A DNA stretch of 64,000 nucleotides from Scortum barcoo (lineage: Eukaryota > Chordata > Actinopteri > Centrarchiformes > Terapontidae): NCBI GenBank assembly GCA_023238725.1, contig CM041553.1, positions 17,175,501 to 17,239,500 of the forward strand, written 5' to 3'. Position 1 is the first letter of the stretch; every line of letters begins with the position of its first letter. Below are positions 26,736 to 39,425 of the stretch, piece after piece. Under the pieces are notes generated by a model. The model saw nothing but the letters and a program-made list of their open reading frames with translations. It made no database searches and was not told where the DNA came from. The position numbers and the translations under genes were made by a program.

Positions 26736-27055
26736 TGAGAGCATTGCAGCACTGGCTGGATGTGTCCCAGCAGTTACTGCACTAATGCTCACTGCAGCAG
26801 ACGGGAGTGTACAGTCCAGACTGGAGCAGAACAGAGTGAGAAAGAGAAAGAGGCAGAAACCAGGCAAGAACAGAGGATAGAACAGAGAAACTAGTCAGAT
26901 AATGACTGAATGCTTGAACATAGATATTGTCAAGCTACAAATTAGGAGCACTGGTAAGAGACAAGATAGACGAGGCACAAAAGCACAATAATCGACCTGA
27001 TCTGGGAACAGGTGTTGGGACGAAGCAGGAGTCTGACGTAGATACCTTTTGGTGG

Positions 27056-27185
27056 ATGCTAATCGGGATGTCTCGCTCCATGAGGCTGCTGCTGCTGCAG
27101 AGGTCCTTCAGTGACCACATCAGGTCCTCCACTTCCAAAGCCCGAGATATGCTCAGCAGGACGGCCCGAGAGAGTCCACTAGTAG
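27056..27185 (+). CDS. dlc1: Putative alternative first coding exon of dlc1 (middle isoform)
   Basis: An open frame from 26924 ends in a consensus donor, GTAG/GTGAGT, at 27186. The first in-frame ATG is at 27056, with others at 27068 and 27080. From 27056 the product is about 43 residues: a basic/leucine start (SRSMRLLLLQ), then RSFSDHIRSSTSKARDML, then RTARESPLV. The last base leaves phase 1, exactly what the acceptor at 55316 needs, giving ESPLVEIEAKEAC. A similar basic RSFS-H-S block ahead of EIEAKEAC occurs, as I recall, in STARD13 isoforms. The human DLC1 long isoform starts with a related-looking RSWEEHV. It may match the additional human DLC1 isoform made from an internal promoter, which I cannot check here. 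The choice among the three ATGs is open. Confidence 0.75.
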
Positions 27186-30100
27186 GTGAGTGACGGAGGC
27201 AGTGGCTGACACAGCAGGGGTGTGTCTGTAGGTGTTTGTACAGTATCTGCCTGGGTTTCATGTGCAATATGCTTGTGTTTCGTTTCAGGACATAGAGTTG
27301 TTAATTACTTTAAGCACCTGACATTTCAGAATCTTGCACAACAGGATGGCAAAACTGCATCGTCATTGTCTCAGAGAGAAGATGAGATACACTGCATGGC
27401 TACTGTAAAGTGTTTATGACATACAGATCAATACACAGCATTTAATGGATGTGTGGTGATGCAGCAGCTTAGAGGAACAGGCACTGACTAGTTCAGGTGT
27501 GTCCTGGCCCATTTTAATATAATTATCATAGTCATATTTGGATTTATCTCGTGCTTTATGTGACAGAAGGTGTGTTTTTGTTGGTGTATGGGGACTTTGA
27601 TATAGTACTGCTGGCATTTTCCCTCTTACCTGCTTCCACCACAATTGCTTGAAAACCGTGATATGTCCATGTATTACTAATGAGAGTTGGTTGTACGCAC
27701 GCACGACTGAGTGCATCAGAATAGTCTCCCAACTCCCTGGCTAGCTCACCTTTAAATAATACAGATACGTCTCCATCATATAAGAGCAGCAAAAAAATGG
27801 ATTAACAGAGCTGCCCTTGAAGAATGTTGGCCACAGATGGCTGATGTCATCTGCAGCTTCAGGCCACTTCAAAGTCTTTTTTAAGAGAGGCAAGATCATC
27901 CTCAAGGTCTACGATTGACGTGACATTTAGTTGCATTATGTTTGATATCTTGACTCCATGTCAGCGTAAGTGCTGGTGTGCTTCTTTTCAAAGGAGGTAA
28001 CACAATTTTCCCACTGAATCCAGAGGTCAGTGCCCTGTGGCCTAACCTTTCTACTGAAGTAGAGCGCACCAGGTGATAAATATCACAAACACAGACAGGG
28101 ATGTTTCAGGTTGTTTCTCACTGTCCCACATGAAAGAGGGAAAAGTTGAAAAGTGGGTCAAAGCATTATGACAGGGTCTAATTACAGCCCTCCTGACATG
28201 TTGCTAATTTCCCTTCTTTTCATTTGCTCCCTTTCCTCAAGATGTAGGCAGAATGCTGTCGCTCTAACAGGAAATGCATGTGTAGCTAAACCATTATGAC
28301 TCTGTGTGTGAATTCATGCATGTGTGTCCCTGGCCATAAAGTGCGGGAACACATTGTACCGAACCAAGATAGCTGTAAGTGTCTCAGTGAGCATGTTTGT
28401 ATCCACCCTGCCAATGACCTTAAAATTAATCATGAAAAGCTTTCAGTGTTGAAAACTATGAATTCTAATCTAAATTTCTCAATTTATATATGATTAGAAC
28501 TTCTAGATTTTATGCTATTGGAGAATACACCAGTGATATGATTCAGTTTGGCTCCCTGTGAAAAATATTCCATGCCTGACTGACTTTTCTGGTAGCTAAA
28601 TGGTCTTGAGCTGCCCTGGAAAACTCAAGTAGCGCCTGATATTTATTTACTACTACACATAAAGAGGACATTATTGTGGTATGTGATCCTTGATGACGCA
28701 CGTGCATTAGCTAATAACACTCAGGGCATGCTCTCAAGGACTGCCTGTCACTTCTGTGCAGCATCACGCATCCTGTAACCCAATAGCCCTGTTGACATTT
28801 CCCATCCTTGTCATCCCTGTGATCACATCACATATTTGAGCATGTTTACAGCTAAAGGGGAAAACATGAGTTTATCCACCGACAAAACCCAGCCTTCATT
28901 CACACTCTTAATGGAAGATGCCATCAGAAAAATCACTGGTTTGTCAAGCTATTGTTCTTGGGAGCCCCTTCAGACTTTCTTTAGGCAGCGAAGGTGCATG
29001 AATAGAACTTTTAGGTGGCTGAACCTTCTGATCCTTCCCTTTAGGCCAAAGGTATGAAATTCCAACAAGACAGTAACAGATACTGTACCATTGAGGCTGC
29101 ACATAAGTGTGGACCTCCCTTTTTGTCAGCTCATGATTAATAGTTCTGAGAATTTCAATTTACCACAGAAAAGTTCTCTCTTTTGCCGGAAATGCCAAAG
29201 CCTTTAGAGTTAACTTGTTTTATAATTTGTTTACTGCCGCTAACTTCAGTGCTTCACAACCTTGGAAAATATAAAGACAGCGATTTGTTGGAATTAGGTT
29301 TAACGTGGACATTTTGACACAGCACAGCAGAGCAGAGTCTGGAATGAATGGCATGCCTTCATCTCTGTTTTAAATGTTTTTTAGTAAAGTTAAGACAGGT
29401 CAAAGGGCATCTGGAATCAGGGCAGATAGCAAGAAAGAAAGAGGGCAACGACATAATCTGTCATCATACCTGCCTGTAGATTATTTCCTTTCATTCCTTC
29501 ATTAAGGACTCAAATTAAATCATACATTTGACTGTCAAACATATTTCATGTAAGGGCATTTGAGCTGAGCTTTTTGTTATTTAGTACAGAAGAGAGAATT
29601 TGTTAGCTGGGGTTTTTAGTATATTTTGTTCAGTGTAATCGAAAACTGCAAGGATTGTACAAAGATTTAAATACATGGTTTTGACATTCAGAGGTCTAAA
29701 TAAAAACACTGTCATGCAGTAAGTCACAAAATATGAAATTATTTTAACTGTTTCAAAGCAATCACTCCAAATCCAAATCCTTAATTAAACTGAACTTTTC
29801 AGGTAAATACTCATTTCCCTTATATGAGGTGAATAGGTTTGTAATCACTGCAGAGATGTGAACAGTAATAAACAGAGAAAAAGGGCACAGCGCTTAGCTC
29901 CGAGTGTACACTAACTGAATTATGTCACCACCCAGCACATGAATTATTTGTCTCTTTCATGTCGCGTATGCTGACATGTTCTCTTTTTCCCTGCTGACAC
30001 TTCAGCGTGTGCTCACTATGCTGCCCTTGCGCTAAATGCTTTTATGCGATGTGGATATTGTGTAGCAGCCTCTCTAAATGTCATGTTTACCGAAAACTCA

Positions 30101-33100
30101 CATTGTTATGTTCAAGTCTCATTTATAATCTAGTGCCTCTTCTGTAGGGCTGTGGTGTGATGTAATCGTAGATCAAGGTGAAGGTCATTTCTGCTCTCCA
30201 TTCATACACCACGTTTCGCTAGTTACCTGACAGGCCTAATTAGTTTATTGTACCTTTGAGAATGCTACTGGGCTAATGCTATTGCATAACAACTAGAGTT
30301 TTGTCAATCAATCCTTTTTCCAAAGTTATGTAAAGGGAAGTAATAAAGCTATTAGGTTGCTTGATTTCACCTTGGCTTAGAATGTTTCGGCAAATGTCTA
30401 AATATTGCGTAAGACTGAAGGTTGTGCTTACTGGAGATACTTGTAATGGTATGTCCATTCAGCATGAACACAGCAACCACAACAATGATAGGTATATTTT
30501 CTCTTAATATCAGCTGTTGATACAGGCACATGTTTATCCAGACTTTCACTAACAAGACTTTTGGCTGTGTTTTTGCAAACATGGGTACAAACCTCAAACA
30601 CGTCTTTCATGGCATGTAAGTTCAGCTGGCTTCTCCTAAGAGGAAACTGATGTTATGTGGAAGATGAGACTTTGAGGTGCCATTACGTATTGTCTGCCTT
30701 AATTGTTTGTGTTAATAACATTAGTTTCTAGTTAGTTTCTAATCTGCGCTCATGAAGTTTTGTTTCACTCTCAGAATACACTCAGCATACAGCCCTAATT
30801 AGTAATTTAAAAAGGTTTGCTGCTGCCAACATCAAATTAAAGTCAGAAACTAATTAAACTCAGACTCCAAATGCAAATTGATTTTAAGCGTGATTGTTAA
30901 GTAAATTTGACTCTGCATGCACTGGAAGTTTAAACTGTTTTAATAGTGTAGTATCTTTTCCACTAATGACATCCTCAGGATGTCAACACCCCTGATATAT
31001 TCTTAAGTTACTTACCTACTGATTTGATTTGCATAGGTATATAATGTGTTTCCGAACTTCCTAGTGAGCCAGTGTTCTAACAAAGCTGCCATGTTACTGC
31101 AGCATCTCAAATCTTGCAAAGGTATTTGTTACAGAGTGCTCAACAAAAAGGTGCACTGCTTGAGCAGAATGTAAGAAAGTGAAAAAGTCAACTTTCATTA
31201 AAGCTTTTTTTGTAACTTCATAGAGGCCTGTGTGTGAAGCCAAAAAAAGGCTCAGACTGCCTGGGTCTTTGCAGAGCCACAATTTAATGCCAAAATGAAT
31301 ACAAAAATTGCACCGCTCTACTAAATCTGTAATACCACTGCCCAGCTACAGCACCCCATTCATCTTGGCAAGCACAGGTGGGTCTCCTTCAAACCACAAA
31401 CTGACTACACAAGCAGACAGACAAAAACCTGCTTTGTAAAAGATGAAATTGGCAATTTATCAGCATGTAACCAACTGGACCAAAGTGGTTTGGACAAAAA
31501 TGACCCACCAGCCACCTAACATTACCATCCTTAGAATCTTGTGTACCCCCAATAAGATGAAAACTTGAATTCATGCAGTGGTTTGGCGAAGGTTTTTCAA
31601 CATGTGCCTTAGACGCCATTATCAAAACCATACTACACCTGGGAGAGACGTGAAGGTCATAAAATACTCTATTGCCTAAACACGCTTGAGTACATTAAAT
31701 AAAGTAAAAGGTAAAAGGATTTATGAAAATACATTTGTTATACCTGCCAGAGTTTGAGTGTGGGTGTGCATTTGTGTCTGTGTTGCCCTACTTGTGCATG
31801 AATGTGTTTATTGTTAAGTGGCAACCAGACTTTTGTATGGGGCTTAAGGGTGGGCCAGTGGGAGGTCCATAGACATGTTCCGGTCTACTCAAGCCCTGCC
31901 TACTGTTAAACCACACAGATGTCCTCGGCCTATTGTGGCCCTACAGGACTCTACAGGGACCCAGCAGGGCCATTTCACGCCTCAAGGACGCCCAAAGAGG
32001 AAGTCAGAAAGGGCGCACCACTGTGACATCAGCAAAAATCTCTTTGAATGAAAACGCAGCAGGCAACCATGTAACAAATTAGCTTCAACAAGGTACTTTC
32101 ACCCCAAGAATGGACTGAGCTATTAAGGTTTAATCAGGGATTTAGAGCTTGAGAACTGAGAAATGACTGTAGATGAACACAAATATCAGATGGAATAAAA
32201 CTGGGCTCATCTTGTTTTACCTCCACTTTAAATACCCATGGCTGCCGTGCTCTGCTGTTGAGCTCCAACTCATTTTCCTCAGCTGTTTGTTCAGTCGCAG
32301 CATACACATTTGTGGTCTTATAAGCAATTAAAGTGTTTGTGGTTTTGCTTCCATCACGTGTTTAAAGTCTGGTTAGATTTTGTACGTTCTCACCGCACAT
32401 ATCCGTCCTTAAAAACAGACATTTTCCATATATGTCTTGATGTCAAAGTGTCCGAGTGAGACCACTTACATTAACTGTTTAATCTTTTCCTGGTGTCTTT
32501 CATTTTCCACAACAGATGTGCTTATAATCCTTCAACACATGGCCATTCCAGTGGCTTAATTTAAGCACTATAAGTCATTGATTCTGTGGAACAGCTTGTG
32601 ATGTTCCTGTTAGGTGCCAATTCCCTTGTTAGCACGTCACATTTCAGTATGCCTTCACATTTAGGTCAAGCTCAATTTGTGTGTCTATAAATAGCACCCT
32701 ACTTATTATTTTATCAAGGCAGATGAACTACTCCACTGTCTACTTTTGTGCCTGCATCCCATCCTAGTCATGAGGATATGTAAAAGTAGGCCAAGAACAT
32801 TGTTTCCTCTCATCTCTGTTCATGCCTAAGATTTTATTCAAGTCCATGTGTGTCTCACGAGTGAAGCGTGCCACACTTGAACACTTGAATAAAAACAGTG
32901 TTTGTGTATGTGGGTGTGTAAGTGAGTTTGAGTGATTCAGAGCATACCTACAAGCAAGCACAGACTCCTTTACTGTGTTAGCATGCACTAATGTGTGCAC
33001 TCTAAGATTACAGTCGAGCCCGACTAGGCATGACTATGGGATATGTGCCAGGGACTTACTGTATCTTTCCTCTCTGCCCCATCTGACTTTTCCAATATCA

Positions 33101-36100
33101 TTGTGCTATACTTTTAACCCAGCAGTTGACTTCAATAACATCAGTCAAAGCTTGTCCAGTGGTTCAAACAGAAAGGAAGATATCAGAACTATGTTTATAA
33201 TCAAATCATGACTTAATAAATACAAATTTTATGTGAAAAAAATGAAAATGATGGAAAGACCTATGTAAAATATGCAATATTTAAAGGGTATATATTCAGA
33301 AGCATTCTCTTTTCAGTAGAGATTTTTTAGCATCATCACCTCTGTGATTTATTTCTGTTTTTTTCAACACCAATACATTATAGCTCTTGAATTTCTTTTT
33401 TGCCATTGAGTGTGACAATTATTTTGGTCAATAAAGCAGTTATTTGCTGTCTTGGTTGTCATGTTTTTGTCAAAGAAAATTTTCAGGCTTTCTACTGTTG
33501 AATTAATCTTTCTGTATATTTTTCAGCCATTCAGATATTAATTCACATTTTCTGAAACTGCAGTGTGACTCAGACAGTGTGAGATGATGCGTGATGTTGA
33601 CGGCTTTAACTTGTCTCATCTTTCACAGAAACATTTTAGATGTGATTCTACATTAACCACAGCCATTATTATTGTTTTGTCTGTGTATTTTAATGTAGAA
33701 ACCACTGTAAGCATATGGCCTGTATATCATCTCTATTCCAGTGGGTTCCTGTCAGTTTGTGAGTTTTGGCCAGGTTAGTCCGACTGGTTGTTCTACTGTT
33801 AATTAGGTGGCCGGTAGTCACTTGACATGTCAGTGTGTGAGGGTGAACACGTTTGAGATATTTATGATTGAATCAGAGACCTTCAACGCTGTTCCTGTCT
33901 GGTGATTTAAAGCCCCCTTGTTTCTACCCCTGTGCACTCACAAGGCCGCTTGTTTCGAAGACTCTGGAATGTTTTGCTAAACCCAGTGACTCCGGCAAGC
34001 TCACGCCAAACTTGTTTACTTTGCTTGTTCTACCGCGCTCCCTCTCCTTGGGTCTTTTCTCACTTTCTCTTTTTAACACATGAACTGTTTCAGTGTGTCT
34101 TTTGACTCTCATTATAAATCGCCTCTGTGTTTTATTGATCCATGAATCTCTGATTTTTTAGGAAAAGTCTGAACTTGTAAGAGATTTTTGATCTGGGCGC
34201 TGCTCTGTTGCGAGTTTGCAACATAAAATTCATGTTTGAGCATTATAGTAAATAATCTTTTTTTCTTAATGATTATTTTGATGTTGTTTTACTTTATTGT
34301 GTATCAAGGGAACACTGTTAAGGCCCAGCAAAAACAGAGAAAAAGAGGAAAATACGCAGCATAGCCCTCAGCGTCAGCGTATGAGCATGTAGCTACAGCC
34401 TCAGTCCAGTGATTTGTGAGCAGAATCTTAATCAGCCAACTCTTTGATTTCTGTTTCTCTTTGCCCTGGTCATCACTTGAGTGGAGCATTTAGCACGTTT
34501 CAGCAAATCCTCAAGCAGCCCACTTGATGCATGCTCTTGGCTTCTCATTGTCCCACTTGCTGCCCTTGCTTTTCTCCTGCGGCTGGAAGGGGATGTGATT
34601 GTTCAGCACAGAACTTGGGCAAACACTCGTCTCCCTCACAGACTCAAACATCCAGGTAGAACTGAGCTGGAACAAGGAGCCCGCTATTTTAAGTGTCCAT
34701 TGACATTGTGATGAGATTGAGATGAGGAGCAGATCCTTGCAGAGGCGACACTCACAGAACTCCTGATTTGGCAAAAGCATGGGATTCCCAAAGTGGTGTG
34801 CACAAATATTTGCACACATTGTGGAATTTGCTGCTGCCCCGGCTCCCGAGAATGTCTGATTTCACACCGCAGACTCCTACACCTTTCCTCCCTCCATCAG
34901 CAGAAATGGTGTGAGTGCTGTTGTGAGCAGCAAGAGACAGAGCTGTCTTTATTATGCCGAGTCACTGTGTGCAGTGTGCCTTCCCAGCTTTAATCAATAC
35001 TACTAGATTGATCGGTGGTGTTGTTTTAGCAGATAGTAATGTTCTGTCAATGAGAGAACCGTGGAGGGAGGAAGCCGATGACGGAGAGAGAATTAGAAAG
35101 AAAATGTGTTGAGAGATCAAACACACAGGATTTTGAAATGTCTGCAATCATTGTGGGCTTTTTGCACAATAAAAGGATGTGAGAGTGTTGTGTTTTCAAT
35201 TCATAAAGGATTTCATCATCAGCAAATTTCCAGTAGTGTAGGTGTAGACAGATGATAACTTGATGGTGTACAAGTATTTGCGGTTTGATGATTGCTTAAG
35301 ACTAAATCAACTGCAGTCGCTACACTATATCAGCAGGGTGGACACTCGTAAAAACACATGACATTCATTACAATGTCAAACACAGTCTACAGACACATCA
35401 CCATGAACATCTATCCATTCTTACTTCTCAAGTTCAGAATTCAGGTCATATGACATCTAAATAAATGTTATATAATTATTATTATTAAATATAAATGTTT
35501 ATATGAACTGCAAAGCACTTATAGAGGAAGGTATTTCTACATATTAAGAATGACAATCAGATTATAATAGTTAGTTTGTTAGGAGTACCTGCCGGCAAGT
35601 GATGCAGTGTCTGACAAGACTTGTGATGTGCGACAAGAGGAAGATGATGGCGTGACATTTCGTCACTGGTCATTAGTTGTAAAACAGCCACATTCCAAAA
35701 GAATCTATTCCAGATGGGTTATTACAAGAAGTTTTAGTGCCCCATTAAAATGGTCTCATCTCTGGTGACTTAACTGCCTCTTGGGGTGCCTGATCCCATG
35801 GTATGTTGTTTGTTTACTCTTCAGTTGGCCTTCATTTCCTGTGTGTCTGCTGCTCTTTGCAGCTCTAGCAGATCTCAGCGGGTTAGCTATCTTTAATTTA
35901 CTCAGTCAACCCACAGGGGCTTTTGAGCTAATCCTGTTGGTCTTGTTGGTATTTTGACCCTTCAAATGCCATTGATTGGGGGCATTCTCTTATAGTTTTG
36001 GAACAATGAGTCATGATGGAGACTTGTGATTAAATTAATGGGGATGACACTGATCCCTCAATGAAATTTAACTTTTGCCCATTAAGAAAATAGGCAAAGG

Positions 36101-36984
36101 ATTTGGAAAGATTTTAACACAGAACCAATAATAACAGCAAACAATACAAATGTTAACCTGGACACCTGTCAATTTAACAGTGCCATGTAATTCATACACT
36201 TGCAGATGTCACTGACTGTGTGTTGGTTTTTTAGAAAGGAGACAGAAAGCTCAGTTGTTAAAGTGTGGCAATCCTAGGAACCAGAGAAGGATGTCTAACT
36301 ATATTGGCAGAATTAACAACCTTCATATTAAATTGAATCCACTTAGAAATTACCCAGGACAAGACACCCTGTGATTATCAGTGTCCCACTGACCTGCAAG
36401 CTAATGTAGGCAAGATTGTATCATTTAATGGGAGCATGTGCACACATAACTTTTCACCAATTACAGAAAAGTCAAACGCTGGACAGAATACTTTACTTCA
36501 GGATATTCATCTATCTACATAGCTGATTCCAAATAGTTATGGAGATTTTAATCATGTACTCAGAATAGATGTCTCTGTTTTTTTTTTCAGGTAATAAGAC
36601 TGCACAAGTCACAGAGGCAGTTGTAAAATAAAACTTACACAGAGGATGATAGGAAGATTGATATTGTCCTCTGGAATTGTGCTTTGCCAATCCGTAGTGC
36701 TGGAAATACTGACAATATGTCCTCAATTACTGCAAATACACAAGTTTCCCCATCAGGGAAATGCTGATATGTATTTGTGCAGCCAAGAACATAGGTGCAT
36801 ACATAGACCTTTCTTCAAATAGTGTTTTTGAGCACTGTACCAGTACTTCTGTTTTCATTTCAGTGTGGTGCCCAATAACAAAACTATGTCTACTGCCATG
36901 CAAATGACTCTGTGAGGAGCATACTATCATACTCACAACAATACTAAAATTCTAATTCCATTTAGGCATTATAGTAACTGTGTT

Positions 36985-37275
36985 CACCAAATTATTTTGG
37001 TGTGTTTGCATGCTAACATTTTACAATTATAGCACTAAACATAAAGGAATACCATTATCAGATTCAGCTGATCAAAATGACCAATTTTTTTTTGGCTTGA
37101 TGGTGAAAGGAAAAGTCAGGGGTCCTCAAAGTTATTAGGATTAATCATCTGAGGACCATTACTGTACAGTTGGCATGGTTGTTGAAATATTTTTGTCTGG
37201 TTTGTCTGGTGGTTCAACTGACCAACTGATATTGTCATCCTAAGAGCCTCTGCATTAGCCTGGCTAAACTGGTGT
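36985..37275 (-). repeat. Dispersed fish repeat fragment, minus orientation
   Basis: Blocks such as GCATGCTAACATTTT, TAGCACTAAACATAAAG, GTCAGGGGTCCTCAAAGTTA, TAGGATTAATCATCTGAGGA and a TTGTTGAAATATTT block follow the order of a very common percomorph interspersed repeat, read in reverse. The superfamily is unknown to me and the copy is diverged. Boundaries are approximate. Confidence 0.5.
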
Positions 37276-39084
37276 GATAAACATTGGCTGCATCCAAATG
37301 GAAAGGGTATGCAAAATATGAAGGGTGGGTGAAAGTGCCAAAGAAAATGATAACTTGATGGATTTCTAGAATACAGAATGAGTCGTCTAACATACCACTT
37401 CAGTTGCATGTCTGACCTGGTTCTTGACTCCTTACTTTCTGCACACTGGAAAGTGACTGGTATTTTTATTTATGAGTAGGTCGAAAGGAGCTCTGGGTCC
37501 TCAGGCAAAGACATTTTCCTTTTTCCATCTTCTCATAGTTTCCATTCTGCATTTGTCATTGTGTTGGGAAGGAAGGACTTGAACAGTCGAGACCATTCCA
37601 TTACAGAAAAAAAGCAAAATGGCTAAAAGGACTATTTCCTACGTGTCCCCTTTAATCTACACTGTTTCTACATTACATCTACACTTTTACAAAGAATCAG
37701 AAAAGCTTGTGCAAGGACAACATTGTGATCCATCACAAGTTATGTTCTGGAGTTCTATAAGATGACATCAAGTTCATCCAGTACTTTACAATAGATGCAC
37801 AGTTGGTATTTGTGGCAAAGTTTCAGGTGCTACACATGTTTATTTCCTGAGTCATGAAGTGAGTGTCTGGTGTAGTGCTGACACAGTCAAACTTCATCTT
37901 GTGCCTTGTGCTCATCTAAACTGAGACCTCCAAGGAGCTTCAACATAATCTCTCTTTAGACTGAGCACCCGCTTAATGTTCATTTCTCCTTCTGATGGAG
38001 AGGTGTTGCAGATGACCTTTCACCTTGTAGTCACTCAGGGGTCGTAACCTCTTTGCCACCATGAATGGGTGAACACAAGGCCACTGGCTAAGTGTTGTCA
38101 CCCTCCATGTCCAGGCCAACCTCCACTTTAACTCCTTACAGCTGGTAATAATACAAGCACTGAAGCGCTTAGCATTAGCATCATGGGTAAGTGACACTTT
38201 GACAATTTAATGTCTTTTGTGTGTGTGGTTAAGTTCAGGGTCAGTGGACAAAATGTGTGTCCAGCATTTCTTGAGCTAAATACCCTGTCAGGTCAAAAAG
38301 TTGCCATTTGCTTCCTCAAACGCAATATTTTTTCATTCATTGGTTGTGAAACAAAGCAGCAGACCTATAAAGTTCTGAAGAAGACACTATGTGAATGTTG
38401 TGAAAATGAGTGTTTATTTGATCTTGTCTGAAGTGATACTGGAACTCCATTTTTTTTCCTAACAGAGATTACTCTGTGCTTCTGTCCCTTTTTCAAGGTT
38501 TCATTTGAAACATAATGCATGGTAAACATGAAGTTTTTTTTCTCTTTGCCTGTCTCTCTGCAGGGTCAATATAGCTGTCATGTGAACCACTTGAGTGGCT
38601 CTTACCTGTATGCACTCACTGAAACATGAGCTAGAAAATCCAGGCTGTCTAAAGCCCTGTGAGCATGGCAGTTTTGAGGATTGAGTTCAAAACCTGCAGC
38701 CAATGAACAGCAGTAACCCAGCGGCCTCTTTTCATCATTTACTTGTTTGTCCTGTGCTTGTCTCATTGCCTTAAAGCCATTAGCACTAAAAGTGAGGAGA
38801 CAATGACGTAGTTTGACTCGTCTGTGGCCATACCGTCTCGAGACAGGTATTAGAAAGACTCTGTTGTCCTCAGACGAAACAAGGGTCATTGTTTGTAAAA
38901 ATTAAAATTTTTTGTGTCGTGTACTAGCATCATGTGATTCTTTGACTGAAATGCTAACATTTTTGCAATTTAATGAAGGAATTAGAGCTTTTTCCATACT
39001 GTCATTTTTCATTTAGTCATTGTGGTTCCTTACATTTTCTTAAAACACCACAGTGAAGTTTGCATTACTCCGGTGTCTTTTTTC

Positions 39085-39425
39085 TAGAATGCCTTGAAAA
39101 CCTTTGGGTAGATTGCCAAGAAATTTGACACATATGTCATCTGTTTCCAACAGATGAATCTTAATGACTATGATGGTTGACTGACCAGCACCTAGCACAA
39201 CCAGTAGGTCAAATTTCTAACTTATCCCCTGAAATACCCTAACACCTACTTGATAGATTTGTACAAATTTTGATACATGCATTCGCGATTCCCAGATCAT
39301 GAAACCTAATGATTTGATATCCCGGTTTTCTTGACACAGTTAGGTTAACATTTGTGGTTTTAAGTGAAATCGACATAACATGGCATGACACGGCATCTTT
39401 ATTGGATGGATTGTAATGAGATGTC
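39085..39425 (+). repeat. Dispersed fish repeat fragment, plus orientation, same family as 36985-37275
   Basis: The sequence shows the same repeat in the opposite direction: GATTGCCAAGAAATTTGACA, AGATGAATCTTAATGACT, GTAGGTCAAATTTCTAACTT, CATTTGTGGTTTTAAGTGAA and TTGGATGGATTGTAATGAGA. The copy is diverged; recognition is from memory of the family. Confidence 0.55.

Noticed and set aside
31440..31530. Possible third fragment of the repeat seen at 37 and 39 kb (ACTGGACCAAAGTGGTTTGG)
   Set aside because: The shared block is short and the neighbouring blocks of the family are not present.
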